64,000 nucleotides of DNA from Youngiibacter multivorans (lineage in GTDB: Bacteria > Bacillota > Clostridia > Clostridiales > Clostridiaceae). Numbering within the stretch: the first letter of the stretch is position 1; each line of letters begins with the position of its first letter. Positions 26,341 through 35,000 of this stretch are shown here, in pieces. Location: positions 32,511 to 96,510 of the forward strand of contig NZ_JAGGKC010000013.1 of NCBI RefSeq assembly GCF_017873395.1, written 5' to 3'. The translations under genes were made by a program, and so were the position numbers. The notes below the pieces were generated by a model that worked only from the letters and a program-made list of their open reading frames with translations, was not told where the DNA came from and ran no database searches.

Positions 26341-26373
26341 TATGTCCTTTATTATATGCTGATGGCTTATTCC

Positions 26374-27252
26374 TTACCCCTCATATGCCTTCTCAAGCAG
26401 AGCAATGTCAAACTTCTTCATCTTAAGGAAAGCTTCAGTGACTCTCCTGATCTTTTCTCTATCCCCTGTCTTCATCATCTCGTCCATGGATGCCGGCACA
26501 ATCTGCCAGGATACTCCGAATTTGTCCTTGAGCCAGCCGCATTGCTCAGACTCAGGAACGAAGGAAAGTCTGTCCCAATAATAATCTATCTCCTCCTGGG
26601 TATCACAGTTCACTATGAAGGATATCGCCTCGTTGAACTGAAACTCATGGGCATAGCCGCTGTCCATGGCTGCGAATTTCATTCCCTCCAGAGTAAATGA
26701 GGCATACATAACAGTTCCAGGTGTATCGAATTCCTGCCCTTCTCCATATCTTGAGATGTCTCCGGCCTTTGACTCCCTGAACACTTCACAGTATAGCTTA
26801 ATTGCTTCTTCAGCCCTGCCGTACTGTTCCCCAACAAACATGAGCGTAGGTGTTATTTTTTGTGAAATCTTGCCCTCCACCTGCATTATCTGCCAGGATA
26901 GCCCATACCTGTCCTGGCACCATCCATATCTTGGACTGAAGGGATACGAGTCCAGTTCCATAAGGATACTTCCGCCATCTGATAGTTTCTTCCAGAGAGA
27001 TTCTACCTCTTCCGCTGTGCTGCAGTCCACCCTAAGGGATATTGATGGATTGAATTTGAAGTACGGTCCCGCCGACAATAGCATGAAATCCTGCCCGGCA
27101 AGACTTACCGTGACTGTCTCAGCAGTCCCTGATGGTGTATCTTCGAGAATGGCGCCTCCTGTTATCGCTGAATCACCAAATATGGAAACATAGAACTCAG
27201 CTGCCTCACGTGCTTCCTTGTCATACCATAGGTGCGGTACTAACTTATTCAC
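26374..27252 (-). CDS. Two-domain VOC (PhnB/glyoxalase-like) protein
   Basis: A tandem duplication of the 3-demethylubiquinone-methyltransferase-like (PhnB) VOC domain, 292 residues. The first half starts KLVPHLWYDKEAREAAEFYVSIF; the second starts KITPTLMFVGEQYGRAEEAIKLYCEVF. Both contain the family ending GWCQDRYGLSWQI or GWLKDKFGVSWQIVP. Members of this group have been studied mostly structurally and lack a firm reaction. The start is GTG with AGGAGGG upstream. Single gene. Confidence 0.88.
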   Translation of the reverse strand: MNKLVPHLWYDKEAREAAEFYVSIFGDSAITGGAILEDTPSGTAETVTVSLAGQDFMLLSAGPYFKFNPSISLRVDCSTAEEVESLWKKLSDGGSILMELDSYPFSPRYGWCQDRYGLSWQIMQVEGKISQKITPTLMFVGEQYGRAEEAIKLYCEVFRESKAGDISRYGEGQEFDTPGTVMYASFTLEGMKFAAMDSGYAHEFQFNEAISFIVNCDTQEEIDYYWDRLSFVPESEQCGWLKDKFGVSWQIVPASMDEMMKTGDREKIRRVTEAFLKMKKFDIALLEKAYEG

Positions 27253-27460
27253 TATTTTACCCTCCTGTATTTCTGAAATACCTTCAATAACAAGTGATTT
27301 CTTTCATTAATTCTACCATGTTATTTTTTGTCAATCCATTAAGAATCTGGAAACTTCCATCTGATGATTCTTCTTTTCGCTTTTCATATCTGCTTGAACG
27401 CGATGTATATGATATTCGTGGTAAAATGTAATTAGCTGAATACAGTCAGGTGGTGAAAAG

Positions 27461-28396
27461 ATGCTATTGATTACAGTATCAAGACAGACAGGAAGCCTCG
27501 GGGATGAGATAGCAGAGGAAGTTTCAAGGAACCTTGGTCTGCCGATAATCACTAGGCAAACTGCAATGAGCGAATGGCTTCCGGAGATAGCAGGCAAGCA
27601 TGAGCTCCATATGCTTTCAGAAAGTCCTGGCTATTATCTCAATCCATCACAGTCCGGAATTACCTATGCAGAATTTCTGGAAAACAAGTTAAGGATGGCA
27701 GTCAAGGACCATTCAGCAATAATAAGCGGAATGGGTGCCCAGGTCATATTCGCATTGCATCCTGAAGCAGTCCATATCAAGATAATGGCTTCCCAGGAGG
27801 TCCGCATCGGAAGAATCATGAAAAGCAATCACCTTGACAGGAAGGACTCGGAAAGACTTCTTGAAATCACAGACCGAAAGCACAAGCGCTACATCAGCAT
27901 GATATATGAGAAGGATTGGGCTGATCCGCTGCTTTACGACCTTACTCTGAATACAGACAAGCTGAGCATAAAGGACGCTGCAGAAGCTATTGCATGTCTT
28001 GTAAGAAACAGACTTCTTGAGGTTAATAAGATAGCAGAGGCAAACGGCAATGGGACTAAAAAAGCCGTAGTCTTCAAGCACCCCTCCGAGGAAGAATTCG
28101 CAAGGATCCTCGACATGTATTGCCTGGAATGGGAGTATGAGCCCCGAACCTTCCCGATAAAATGGGATGCTGAGGGCAATATAATACTTGCATTTTCACC
28201 CGACTTCTATCTGCCGAAATTCGATACGTACATAGAGCTTACAACCATGAACCAGAAATACGTGTCAGAAAAGAAGAAGAAGGTAGAGCAGCTCAGGAAG
28301 CTATATCCCGGAACAAACATAAACATAGTGTATAAGAAAGACTTCCATACTCTAATAAAGAGATTCGGAATGCTTGGAGGTAAGGCAGGTGAGTAA
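27461..28396 (+). CDS. Cytidylate-kinase-like domain fused to a nuclease-like C-terminal domain
   Basis: A 311-residue protein. The N-terminal ~190 residues begin ITVSRQTGSLGDEIAEEVSRNLG, the AAA-type cytidylate-kinase-like P-loop variant, and continue with the lid-like RIGRIMKSNHLDRKDSERLLEITDRKHKRYISMIY. The C-terminal ~90 residues read AFSPDFYLPKFDTYIELTT...KKKKVEQLRKLYPGTNINIVYKKDF. The order PD-x(n)-ExT followed by lysines and a YPG...IVY strand resembles a PD-(D/E)XK nuclease-like fold. The stop overlaps the hpt start by eight bases, so the two are coupled. A role in nucleotide or nucleic-acid handling is inferred. Confidence 0.7.
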   Translation: MLLITVSRQTGSLGDEIAEEVSRNLGLPIITRQTAMSEWLPEIAGKHELHMLSESPGYYLNPSQSGITYAEFLENKLRMAVKDHSAIISGMGAQVIFALHPEAVHIKIMASQEVRIGRIMKSNHLDRKDSERLLEITDRKHKRYISMIYEKDWADPLLYDLTLNTDKLSIKDAAEAIACLVRNRLLEVNKIAEANGNGTKKAVVFKHPSEEEFARILDMYCLEWEYEPRTFPIKWDAEGNIILAFSPDFYLPKFDTYIELTTMNQKYVSEKKKKVEQLRKLYPGTNINIVYKKDFHTLIKRFGMLGGKAGE

Positions 28397-28919
28397 TGGA
28401 TTAGGAAAAGTGCTGTTCACTGAAGATGAGATAGCCAGAAGAATTGCTGAAGTGGCGATTGAAATCGACAGCGACTACAAGGGCAAAGAGCTCGTTGTCA
28501 TAAGTATCCTCAAGGGCTCCATATTCTTCCTGACAGACCTGACTAGGCGTCTTACCACGCCACTGAAGATAGACTTCCTGGCAATCGGAGTACCTAAGGG
28601 AGACACTGCTCAGACAAGAGTCGTCAGCTTCATCAAAGATCTGGATATCGACATTCTTGGGCGTCATGTTCTTCTCGTGGAGGATGTGGTTGGTACCGGC
28701 CTTACTTTAGGCTACATACGCCAGCACCTGGAGCTTTGCAGGCCTGCAAGCCTCAAGATATGCACGCTCCTGGACAATTCATCAGAAAGGCTTCTTAATA
28801 TCCCGATAGCCTACCGTTGCTTCGAGATGCCGGATCAATTTGTAGTTGGTTACGGACTTGACCACGATGAGAATTACAGGAACCTTCCATATATTGCTGC
28901 CTATACAAGAAAAAAATAG
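28389..28919 (+). CDS. hpt: Hypoxanthine phosphoribosyltransferase
   Basis: Purine salvage enzyme making IMP and GMP from hypoxanthine or guanine and PRPP. The PRPP-binding motif is HVLLVEDVVGTGLTLGYI near residue 95, with SILKGSIFFLTDL near 40 and VVGYGLDHDENYRNLPYIAAY near the C-terminus, all typical of HPRT. I place the start at a GTG at 28389, eight bases after GGAGG; a TTG five codons earlier overlaps the ribosome site. It overlaps the kinase-like gene and is followed by a terminator. Confidence 0.92.
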   Translation: MSNGLGKVLFTEDEIARRIAEVAIEIDSDYKGKELVVISILKGSIFFLTDLTRRLTTPLKIDFLAIGVPKGDTAQTRVVSFIKDLDIDILGRHVLLVEDVVGTGLTLGYIRQHLELCRPASLKICTLLDNSSERLLNIPIAYRCFEMPDQFVVGYGLDHDENYRNLPYIAAYTRKK

Positions 28920-28926
28920 GAAACTA

Positions 28927-28954
28927 AAGAGTCCTGCATCACTGCAGGACTCTT
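28927..28954 (+). terminator. Terminator after hpt
   Basis: AAGAGTCCTGCA and TGCAGGACTCTT form a perfect 12-bp stem with a TCAC loop, followed by GTCATTT. Confidence 0.85.
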
Positions 28955-29499
28955 GTCATTTAAAAAGGAAGGGCTCCAACGAACCTTTATTAACATACCT
29001 CTTATTTCACCTTCTACTTCTGTTTCCCATTCACATTCTCTCCTTGAGATCTTCTTCCTTATCGGTCTGGTTACTTTTTGTTTGTCAAAGTCTTTTTTCA
29101 TATCTTTTCAAATTTTGCATTTATCATAATGGTACATGCTGGTTCGAATTTCAATGATCAAGTTCTTTTTCAAACACTTTTCACTTTTTCTTTAAGGGTA
29201 TAGTAAATTTTACTTTACCGATACTTTTGGTTTGAAGAAATGTTCTGTTTCTTTATCCGGCTCTGTAAGTCTTCTGTCTTGGGAATTCCTTGGAGCTTAT
29301 TACTAGTATACCGCCGTATAGGAATATAATCAAACACCGCAGATGTCCGCTACAAGCAACTAATAACGATTATCCCCCGAATACTCTCCCATGCTTCAAA
29401 ATGCTAATGTTTCAAATATTCTGATAATTACCCTGTGCTAACATCTTCTTTTACCTTCTCTCCAGCACTTACTTTTGCAGCATGTCTCACTACCTATAA
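28955..29499. other. Gene-poor gap between convergent hpt and recA
   Basis: About 545 bases without a convincing gene. A 66-codon minus-strand frame (28901-29101) has no good ribosome site and runs through the hpt terminator. Fragments such as GGTTCGAATTTC look like a tRNA T-loop, but there is no matching acceptor or anticodon arm. I see no recognisable RNA. Confidence 0.4.
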
Positions 29500-29533
29500 A
29501 AGGCGCTCAAGTGGAATTTCTCTTGAGCGCCTT
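29500..29533 (-). terminator. recA terminator
   Basis: AAGGCGCTCAAG and CTTGAGCGCCTT form a perfect 12-bp stem. On the minus strand it directly follows the recA stop codon and ends in TTTTAT. Confidence 0.88.
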
Positions 29534-29536
29534 ATC

Positions 29537-30601
29537 TTATTCAGTCATTTCCACAGTATTCTTAACTGCCTGTTCAGTCATCTTTTCCATGTCCTCTTCC
29601 TTGAGAAGTGGCAGCTTGAACTTGTCTCTGATCCTGTTTTCAATTTCGATTGCAATAGAAGGATTATCCTTCAGGAAAATCTTGGAGTTCTCCCTTCCCT
29701 GGCCAAGCCTTGTTCCCTTGTAGGAAAACCAGGCTCCACCCTTATCTACGATTCCCTCATTCACTCCGATATCAATAAGGCAGCCTGTCCTTGAGACTCC
29801 GCCATTATAGATGATATCAAATTCAGCCTGCTTGAATGGAGGTGCAACCTTGTTCTTGGTGACCTTGATCCTGGTCCTGTTGCCAACCACTTCATCTGCA
29901 GTCTTTATGGAGTCTATTCTTCTGATATCAAGCCTTATCGTCGAGTAAAACTTTAGTGCCCTTCCTCCAGTAGTTGTCTCAGGACTTCCAAACATTACAC
30001 CGATTTTTTCCCTGAGCTGGTTTATGAATATGACTATGCAGTTTGACTTGTTTATCGCGGAGGTAAGCTTCCTAAGAGCCTGTGACATGAGCCTTGCTTG
30101 AAGTCCCACGTGGGAATCTCCCATCTCGCCTTCTATCTCAGCTCTTGGCACAAGGGCGGCAACTGAGTCAATCACTATCACATCTATCGCATTAGACCTT
30201 ACGAGTGCTTCGGTGATTTCAAGAGCCTGCTCTCCGGTATCCGGCTGTGAGACTATAAGGTCATCTGTATTGACTCCAAGCCTTTTGGCATAGGACGGGT
30301 CAAGCGCATGCTCTGCATCCACGAACGCTGCAGCTCCCCCTGCCTTTTGCGCTTCAGCAACTATGTGCAGAGCGATGGTTGTCTTTCCCGAGGATTCAGG
30401 TCCGTATATTTCAATTACCCTTCCTCTTGGAACTCCCCCCACACCGAGGGCAATGTCAAGGGCCAGACATCCTGTGGGTATGACCTCGATGTTCATTGAA
30501 GCATTTGCACCAAGCTTCATTATCGATCCTTTTCCGAACTGTTTCTCTATCTGGCTGATCACTGTATCCAGTGCAGCGAGTTTGTCTGTCTTTATAACCA
30601 T
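29537..30601 (-). CDS. recA: Recombinase RecA
   Basis: DNA strand-exchange ATPase and SOS coprotease. Walker A is GPESSGKTT, with GKGSIMKLG near residue 22, the VDAEHALD switch, the DNA-binding loop 1 region EIEGEMGDSHVGLQARLMSQALRK, and INQLREKIGVMFGSPETTTGGRALKF (loop 2). The C-terminal tail is Glu-rich (KEEDMEKMTEQAVKNTVEMTE). Either of two ATGs could start it; the second (30601) has AGG at better spacing. Two inverted repeats lie between it and the CarD-like gene upstream; no standard Gram-positive LexA box is apparent. Confidence 0.98.
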   Translation of the reverse strand: MVIKTDKLAALDTVISQIEKQFGKGSIMKLGANASMNIEVIPTGCLALDIALGVGGVPRGRVIEIYGPESSGKTTIALHIVAEAQKAGGAAAFVDAEHALDPSYAKRLGVNTDDLIVSQPDTGEQALEITEALVRSNAIDVIVIDSVAALVPRAEIEGEMGDSHVGLQARLMSQALRKLTSAINKSNCIVIFINQLREKIGVMFGSPETTTGGRALKFYSTIRLDIRRIDSIKTADEVVGNRTRIKVTKNKVAPPFKQAEFDIIYNGGVSRTGCLIDIGVNEGIVDKGGAWFSYKGTRLGQGRENSKIFLKDNPSIAIEIENRIRDKFKLPLLKEEDMEKMTEQAVKNTVEMTE

Positions 30602-30614
30602 ATTCATCCTAAAT

Positions 30615-30647
30615 CCGTAATTTACGGAACCTTCCCAGCCTTAAAGG
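30615..30647. repeat. Two short inverted repeats upstream of recA
   Basis: CCGTAAATTACGG (13 bases) and CAGCCTTTAAGGCTG (15 bases), read on the minus strand, sit side by side just before the recA ribosome site. Each is symmetric around a central base. They could be regulator sites or small leader hairpins; neither is followed by a T-run. Confidence 0.4.
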
Positions 30648-30694
30648 CTGATTATCATAATTCTTCTGAACTTCTCAGCTGATTCTGTCTATGT

Positions 30695-31195
30695 TCACGC
30701 TTCATCGGATAGAAGAGCCGTCACCCTCTCGTTGACCACATCAAAGGTAGTTCCAAGCGATATTGCCAGCTCCGTGAACAGTATTCCCTGAACTACATTC
30801 AGAAGCTTCTTGTCCTTGTCGCTGAATTTTCTTCCTGCCTGCTCTGCACTGTATTTTCTTCTCATCAGTGTATTGACTATTCCCGCAATATCCTTACGGT
30901 TACCTGTCTTTACAGTTTCAGCATATATCTGGTTCCTCTCGTTGTTTATCTCTATCCAGCTTCTTCCCGGCTTCCTGAAGGAATCAATTATCTTCTCAGC
31001 CTCGTCCTCCTCAATTAGCTCAAGCATCGTCACGCTCTCATTGTCCACAGGTATGCTTATAATAAGTTTCCTGTCCGCTATCGGGTGAAGCACATAGTAG
31101 TCCTTTTCCACTCCCTGAAATTTGTTGCTGCAAATGTCATCCACAAGGCAAATGCCATGGGATGAATAGATCATCATATCTCCCTTATTGAACAT
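30695..31195 (-). CDS. CarD-family (CarD_TRCF_RID) transcription regulator
   Basis: A 166-residue protein beginning FNKGDMMIYSSHGICLVDDI, the N-terminal RNA-polymerase-interacting Tudor-like domain of CarD. YYVLHPIADRKLIISIPVDN follows, then a helical C-terminal domain that contacts promoter DNA. Such factors stabilise open complexes, often at stress or rRNA promoters. The start at 31195 follows GAGGGAAGAG. Its promoter is intertwined with that of the divergent MarR-type regulator. Confidence 0.9.
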   Translation of the reverse strand: MFNKGDMMIYSSHGICLVDDICSNKFQGVEKDYYVLHPIADRKLIISIPVDNESVTMLELIEEDEAEKIIDSFRKPGRSWIEINNERNQIYAETVKTGNRKDIAGIVNTLMRRKYSAEQAGRKFSDKDKKLLNVVQGILFTELAISLGTTFDVVNERVTALLSDEA

Positions 31196-31215
31196 TACTC
31201 TTCCCTCACTCCATA

Positions 31216-31234
31216 TTGTCAACCTGGTTGACTA
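31216..31234. promoter_or_regulatory. Palindromic operator 1 of the carD-marR intergenic region
   Basis: TTGTCAACCTGGTTGACTA is a near-perfect 19-base palindrome located between the start site of the minus-strand CarD-like transcript and its gene. It shares length and half-sites with operator 2. It is a likely binding site for the divergently encoded MarR-type regulator. Confidence 0.7.
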
Positions 31235-31239
31235 TAACC

Positions 31240-31302
31240 ATTTTACACCAAAAGGGTTAAATTGTCAATTTGGTTGACAATCATCCCATGTTACAGTATA
31301 TT
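31240..31302. promoter_or_regulatory. Divergent promoter pair sharing operator 2
   Basis: The 19-base palindrome TTGTCAATTTGGTTGACAA (31262-31280) contains a TTGACA on each strand. On the plus strand TTGACA (31274-31279) is followed after 17 bases by TATATT (31297-31302), which drives the MarR-type gene. On the minus strand TTGACA (31263-31268) is followed after 17 bases by TAAAAT (31240-31245), which drives the CarD-like gene. One protein on this palindrome would block both promoters. Confidence 0.75.
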
Positions 31303-31332
31303 TGTGTTGTAAAATCGATTGGAGTGAGATCA

Positions 31333-31761
31333 TTGAAGCCAATACTGGAAAATCTGGACCTAATAGACCTTATAAGCGAACGTCACCTTCTTCTTAGAAA
31401 AATCACTGAAAAGACGTGGAATGACAGAAGCGATATCAGCATCTCCAATTCTGAGTGGTTCATAATGGCGAGAATCTATAGGATAAGGCCTACCCTTGCG
31501 CAAGTGTCAAAGAGCGTGGACATATCAAGGCAGGCGACTCATAAGATAGTCAGAGGACTGGAATCCAGAGGACTTGTGATAATTGAAGACTCAACTGAAA
31601 ACAACAAGGACAAATGCATCAGTATGACTACCTTGGGCGAGGAATGCTATGAAAAGAACCTTGCACTCAAGGCTGAACTTATTGACAACATTGCAGACCA
31701 TATTGGCAGAGACAAGGTTACTCATCTAAAAGAAATCCTCATGGCAGACTGGGGAATCTAA
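31333..31761 (+). CDS. MarR-family transcription regulator
   Basis: A 142-residue winged-helix regulator. The DNA-binding part reads SEWFIMARIYRIRPTLAQVSKSVDISRQATHKIVRGLESRGLVIIED, followed by the wing and a C-terminal dimer helix (ECYEKNLALKAELIDNIADHIG). I place the start at a TTG (31333), eight bases after GGAG. The earlier in-frame GTG would lie inside operator 2 and upstream of the transcription start. It likely represses itself and the divergent CarD-like gene. Ligand unknown. Confidence 0.86.
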   Translation: MKPILENLDLIDLISERHLLLRKITEKTWNDRSDISISNSEWFIMARIYRIRPTLAQVSKSVDISRQATHKIVRGLESRGLVIIEDSTENNKDKCISMTTLGEECYEKNLALKAELIDNIADHIGRDKVTHLKEILMADWGI

Positions 31762-31763
31762 TG

Positions 31764-31804
31764 AACGAGCCAGGACAGAATATCACATCATGTCCTGGCT
31801 CATT
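31764..31804 (+). terminator. Terminator after the MarR-type gene
   Basis: GAGCCAGGACA and TGTCCTGGCTC form a perfect 11-bp stem starting right at the stop codon, followed by ATTCCTTAT. It lies between convergent genes. Confidence 0.8.
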
Positions 31805-31885
31805 CCTTATAGCTTTTCAGTCCAGAATGAACCTTATAGATGGTTTCTCTGAATTTACACGGAAATCTTCTATTGGTATCGCGCG

Positions 31886-32461
31886 TTACCTAAGTTCAGG
31901 CCTGAATATCTCCAGGAGTTTGAATACCTTGTCCTCATACTCATATTTGAATATGGTGCAGTTAGGCCATCCCTTCTTTCGCTCCTCCGTGGTATCCTGC
32001 CAGTGGGACAGGAAATGAAGGCATGCTCCTGCGTGTGATACAGCTAGAACCACGTTATGGTCGTCCTTCTCCATTATTTCGGTGCACGTCCTTACCATCC
32101 GTTCACGCACCTCATCCCTGGCTTCTCCGCCATATGCTACAAAGAATGTGCCGAAGACGACCTTATCCTTCGGGTTCAGGTCTTCACTCTCGCCTTCGAA
32201 CGTCCCGAAGTTCATTTCCTTCAGACCCTTGAGCCTGGTGTATGGCATGCTGTTGCCTGTGACTATTTCCAGGGTATCGCAGCATCTCTCGGAGGTTGAG
32301 CTGTAGGCATGGTCGAAGGTGACCCCGCTGAAATATTCTGAAGCGATCTTTGCCTGCTTGATTCCGAGCTCAGTCAGTGGAGAATCGCAGAACCCCTGTA
32401 TTTTTCTGCGGACATTGAAAAGTGTCTGCCCATGCCTCATTATGTAGAACGTCTTCTTCAT
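31886..32461 (-). CDS. Histidine phosphatase family protein
   Basis: A phosphoglycerate-mutase-like phosphatase (191 residues). The phosphorylated His is in IMRHGQTLFNVRRKIQG, a second His is in VSHAGACLHFL, and Arg/Glu residues are in LKEMNFGTFEGES. The YSSTSERCCDTLEIV segment fits the family. The ATG has only a weak ribosome site. It is a monocistronic gene; the substrate (sugar phosphate, nucleotide or other) cannot be deduced. Confidence 0.9.
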   Translation of the reverse strand: MKKTFYIMRHGQTLFNVRRKIQGFCDSPLTELGIKQAKIASEYFSGVTFDHAYSSTSERCCDTLEIVTGNSMPYTRLKGLKEMNFGTFEGESEDLNPKDKVVFGTFFVAYGGEARDEVRERMVRTCTEIMEKDDHNVVLAVSHAGACLHFLSHWQDTTEERKKGWPNCTIFKYEYEDKVFKLLEIFRPELR

Positions 32462-32566
32462 ATTTAATCACAATCCTTTGTCATTAATATCTGCAGCCAC
32501 TGCCTTAATATAGATCTGTTTCAGATTCTCAATCTTCACAAACTGATTCATAAACTGAATTCCACG

Positions 32567-33892
32567 TCATATTACCCTGAATTCCTTCCATTTTCCGCTT
32601 TTGAGCCGGTACCCGAAAAAGAAGGCCCTTGCCACCCAGTCAATGCACATGGCTATCCAGACTCCGAGAACTCCAAGGTTGAAAACTACCCCCAGAATGT
32701 AAGAGAATACCAGCCGGAACAAAATCATGCTTCCAATGGAAACGACCATTGTATAGCGCACATCCCCTGATGCTCTCAGTGCATTGGCTAGTGTAAAGGA
32801 AATTGGCCATATGAGTATGGATATGGGGTTATGGACAAGTATCAGGCTATAGGTGATTTTGATGGCTTCATCAGATACGGTATAAAGCTTAAGGAGCACA
32901 GGCAGAAATATGAGTATTACAAGGCCCATGGCCGCATTTCCAATATAAGTGATCTTCATCAGCTTCTTAAGATACCTTTCAGCTTCTTTGTAGTCCCCAG
33001 ACCCGACGCATTGCCCTATGACAGTTACAATCGCTAGGTTCATGGCTAGTGCGAAGCTTATAGACAGCATGGCAAGGCTGTTTCCAACTCCGTTGGCAGC
33101 TATCTGGGCAGTTCCGAACAGAGCGATTATGCTTACCAGAAGCACCTTACCGAGCTGGAACAGTCCGTTTTCTATTCCGTTTGGAACAGCTATACTTAGT
33201 ATTCTGCCAGCCATCTCCCTGTTCCATTTGAACACTCCGGAAAGCTCAACATGAACCTCATTGGTCTTATTCTGAACCTTGACAATCATAATGGCAGCTG
33301 CAAGCATTCTGGAAAGAAGAGCTGAAATTCCGACTCCCATGACTCCTGTCTTAAATATGAATATCCCAGCCGATATTCCTATGACATTCATAACATTCAT
33401 CACTATTGAAACTCCCATGGTAATATGTGACTTCCCCATTGACCTGAAAAGTGCTGCACAGGAATTGTAGACTGCCAGGAATGGGTATGAGAGTCCTGAT
33501 AACAGGAAGTAGACAACAGCTGCATCCATTACCTCAGGCTCTACCTTTCCGAATAGGAGCATCAGTACAGGCTTATGGAAAATCACCACCAGGAGCAGGA
33601 AAAACACTGAAATCATTGAAGTTGTAAGTATAAGCTGGTTAGACGCCTTCCGGGCATGCTCCATATCCTTGTTGCCTATGTATTGGGATACGACAACTGC
33701 GCCGCCGGTAGCAAGGGCTGCCAGCACATTGATGAGCAGGAAGTTGATCATCTCGACTATGGATACTCCTGACACAGCTGCCTCACCGGCATAGGATACC
33801 ATCATGGTGGCGATCATGCTTACGCCTATGATGAGCAGCTGCTCCATGAACAGAGGTATTATCAGTTTTCTGAGAGAGCTATCTGTAAACAT
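32567..33892 (-). CDS. MATE-family efflux transporter
   Basis: A 12-helix antiporter (441 residues) of the NorM/DinF group, exporting drugs or metabolites with Na+ or H+. The N-terminus FTDSSLRKLIIPLFMEQLLIIGVSM and the segment VSQYIGNKDMEHARKASNQLILT are typical; the second half repeats the pattern in VIGQCVGSGDYKEAERYLKKLMK. The start at 33892 follows GAGG. It is followed about 60 bases upstream by the aldo-keto reductase gene in the same direction, with no clear functional link. Confidence 0.92.
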   Translation of the reverse strand: MFTDSSLRKLIIPLFMEQLLIIGVSMIATMMVSYAGEAAVSGVSIVEMINFLLINVLAALATGGAVVVSQYIGNKDMEHARKASNQLILTTSMISVFFLLLVVIFHKPVLMLLFGKVEPEVMDAAVVYFLLSGLSYPFLAVYNSCAALFRSMGKSHITMGVSIVMNVMNVIGISAGIFIFKTGVMGVGISALLSRMLAAAIMIVKVQNKTNEVHVELSGVFKWNREMAGRILSIAVPNGIENGLFQLGKVLLVSIIALFGTAQIAANGVGNSLAMLSISFALAMNLAIVTVIGQCVGSGDYKEAERYLKKLMKITYIGNAAMGLVILIFLPVLLKLYTVSDEAIKITYSLILVHNPISILIWPISFTLANALRASGDVRYTMVVSIGSMILFRLVFSYILGVVFNLGVLGVWIAMCIDWVARAFFFGYRLKSGKWKEFRVI

Positions 33893-33949
33893 ACTGGCCT
33901 CGCCTTTCACTGCTCGCGGCATCAACTTCTGTTGCAGGATTTCCCCTCA

Positions 33950-34975
33950 TCAGATCCTGACTTCTCCGGATAGTATTTTCTTGTAATCCTCATAATTTCT
34001 CTTAAGAAGCTCCGGAGTATCAAGGCCATAAGGACATCTTGAACTGCACTGTCCGCATTCAAGGCAATCCTCAATCTTCCTCATCATCTCCTGGGACTGG
34101 TCTGAAAGCCATTTGTCAGAAGGAGACCTTCTTAGAAGAAGTGACATCCTTGCACTTGTGTTGATTTCAATGTCTACAGGGCACGGCATGCAGTAGCCGC
34201 ATCCTCTGCAGAATGCGCCTGTAAGCTCCTTCCTGTCATTTTCTATGATCTGGTCAAGCTCTGCGGAAGCCATTGGCGGATTCATCACATAGCTCAAGAA
34301 CTCATCAAGCTCTGTCTCGCGCTGAACACCCCAAATGGGAAGAACATTGTCGTACCTTGACATGAAAGAGTAAGCAGCCGTGGAGTTGTTTATCAGTCCC
34401 CCTGCAAGAGCCTTCATCGCTATGAAGCCCATGTCCGCCTTTTTGCATTTTTCCACCAGCTCAATGTCCTTCTCGGAGGACAGGTAGCTGAATGGAAACT
34501 GGAGTGTCTCATATAGGCCTGAATCTATGCACTCATGTGCAACGTCAAGCTGGTGGTTTGTGACCCCTATATGCCTTATCTTTCCTTGTCCTTTAGCTTC
34601 AAGCATGCATTCGTACATTCCGGTTCCGTCACCAGGCTTGTAGCAAACTTTAGGCCAGTGGAACTGATAAAGGTCGATATAGTCAGTCCTGAGATTCACC
34701 AGTGACTTCTCAAGGTCTTTCCTGAATGCCTCAGGAGTCTTCGCATGGGTCTTTGTTGCGATGAATACCTTATCCCTCATACCCTCAAAGGCAAGTCCCA
34801 GCTTCTCCTCGCTGTCCGAATACCCTCGTGCAGAATCGAAGAACCTAATACCTCCGTCGTATGCCTTCCTGAGAAGTCCTACAGCAGTTTCAGTACTTAC
34901 CCTTTGTATCGGCAGAGCACCAAATCCGTTCTTTTCAACTGTGATTTCAGTTTTTCCTAGCCTTACGGTTGCCAT
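33950..34975 (-). CDS. Aldo/keto reductase with C-terminal 4Fe-4S domain
   Basis: A 341-residue NAD(P)H-dependent oxidoreductase of the YhdN/Mj-type branch. The TIM-barrel part has FDSARGYSDSEEKLG (Asp and Tyr of the catalytic tetrad), KTHAKT (Lys) and YQFHWP (His). The C-terminal ~90 residues hold CRGCGYCMPCPVDIEI and CLECGQCSSRCPYGLD, a two-cluster ferredoxin-like module, so electrons may come from ferredoxin. It is adjacent to a flavodoxin-like protein gene 25 bases upstream, suggesting a small redox unit. Confidence 0.92.
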   Translation of the reverse strand: MATVRLGKTEITVEKNGFGALPIQRVSTETAVGLLRKAYDGGIRFFDSARGYSDSEEKLGLAFEGMRDKVFIATKTHAKTPEAFRKDLEKSLVNLRTDYIDLYQFHWPKVCYKPGDGTGMYECMLEAKGQGKIRHIGVTNHQLDVAHECIDSGLYETLQFPFSYLSSEKDIELVEKCKKADMGFIAMKALAGGLINNSTAAYSFMSRYDNVLPIWGVQRETELDEFLSYVMNPPMASAELDQIIENDRKELTGAFCRGCGYCMPCPVDIEINTSARMSLLLRRSPSDKWLSDQSQEMMRKIEDCLECGQCSSRCPYGLDTPELLKRNYEDYKKILSGEVRI

Positions 34976-35000
34976 ACCTAAATCCCCCTCTTATCTTTTG

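Noticed and set aside
28901..29101. Possible 66-codon minus-strand gene starting MKKDFDKQKVT
   Set aside because: No proper ribosome site and the frame runs through the hpt terminator hairpin.
29130..29165. tRNA-like GGTTCGAATTTC stretch
   Set aside because: Only a T-loop-like string; no acceptor, D or anticodon stem can be drawn around it.
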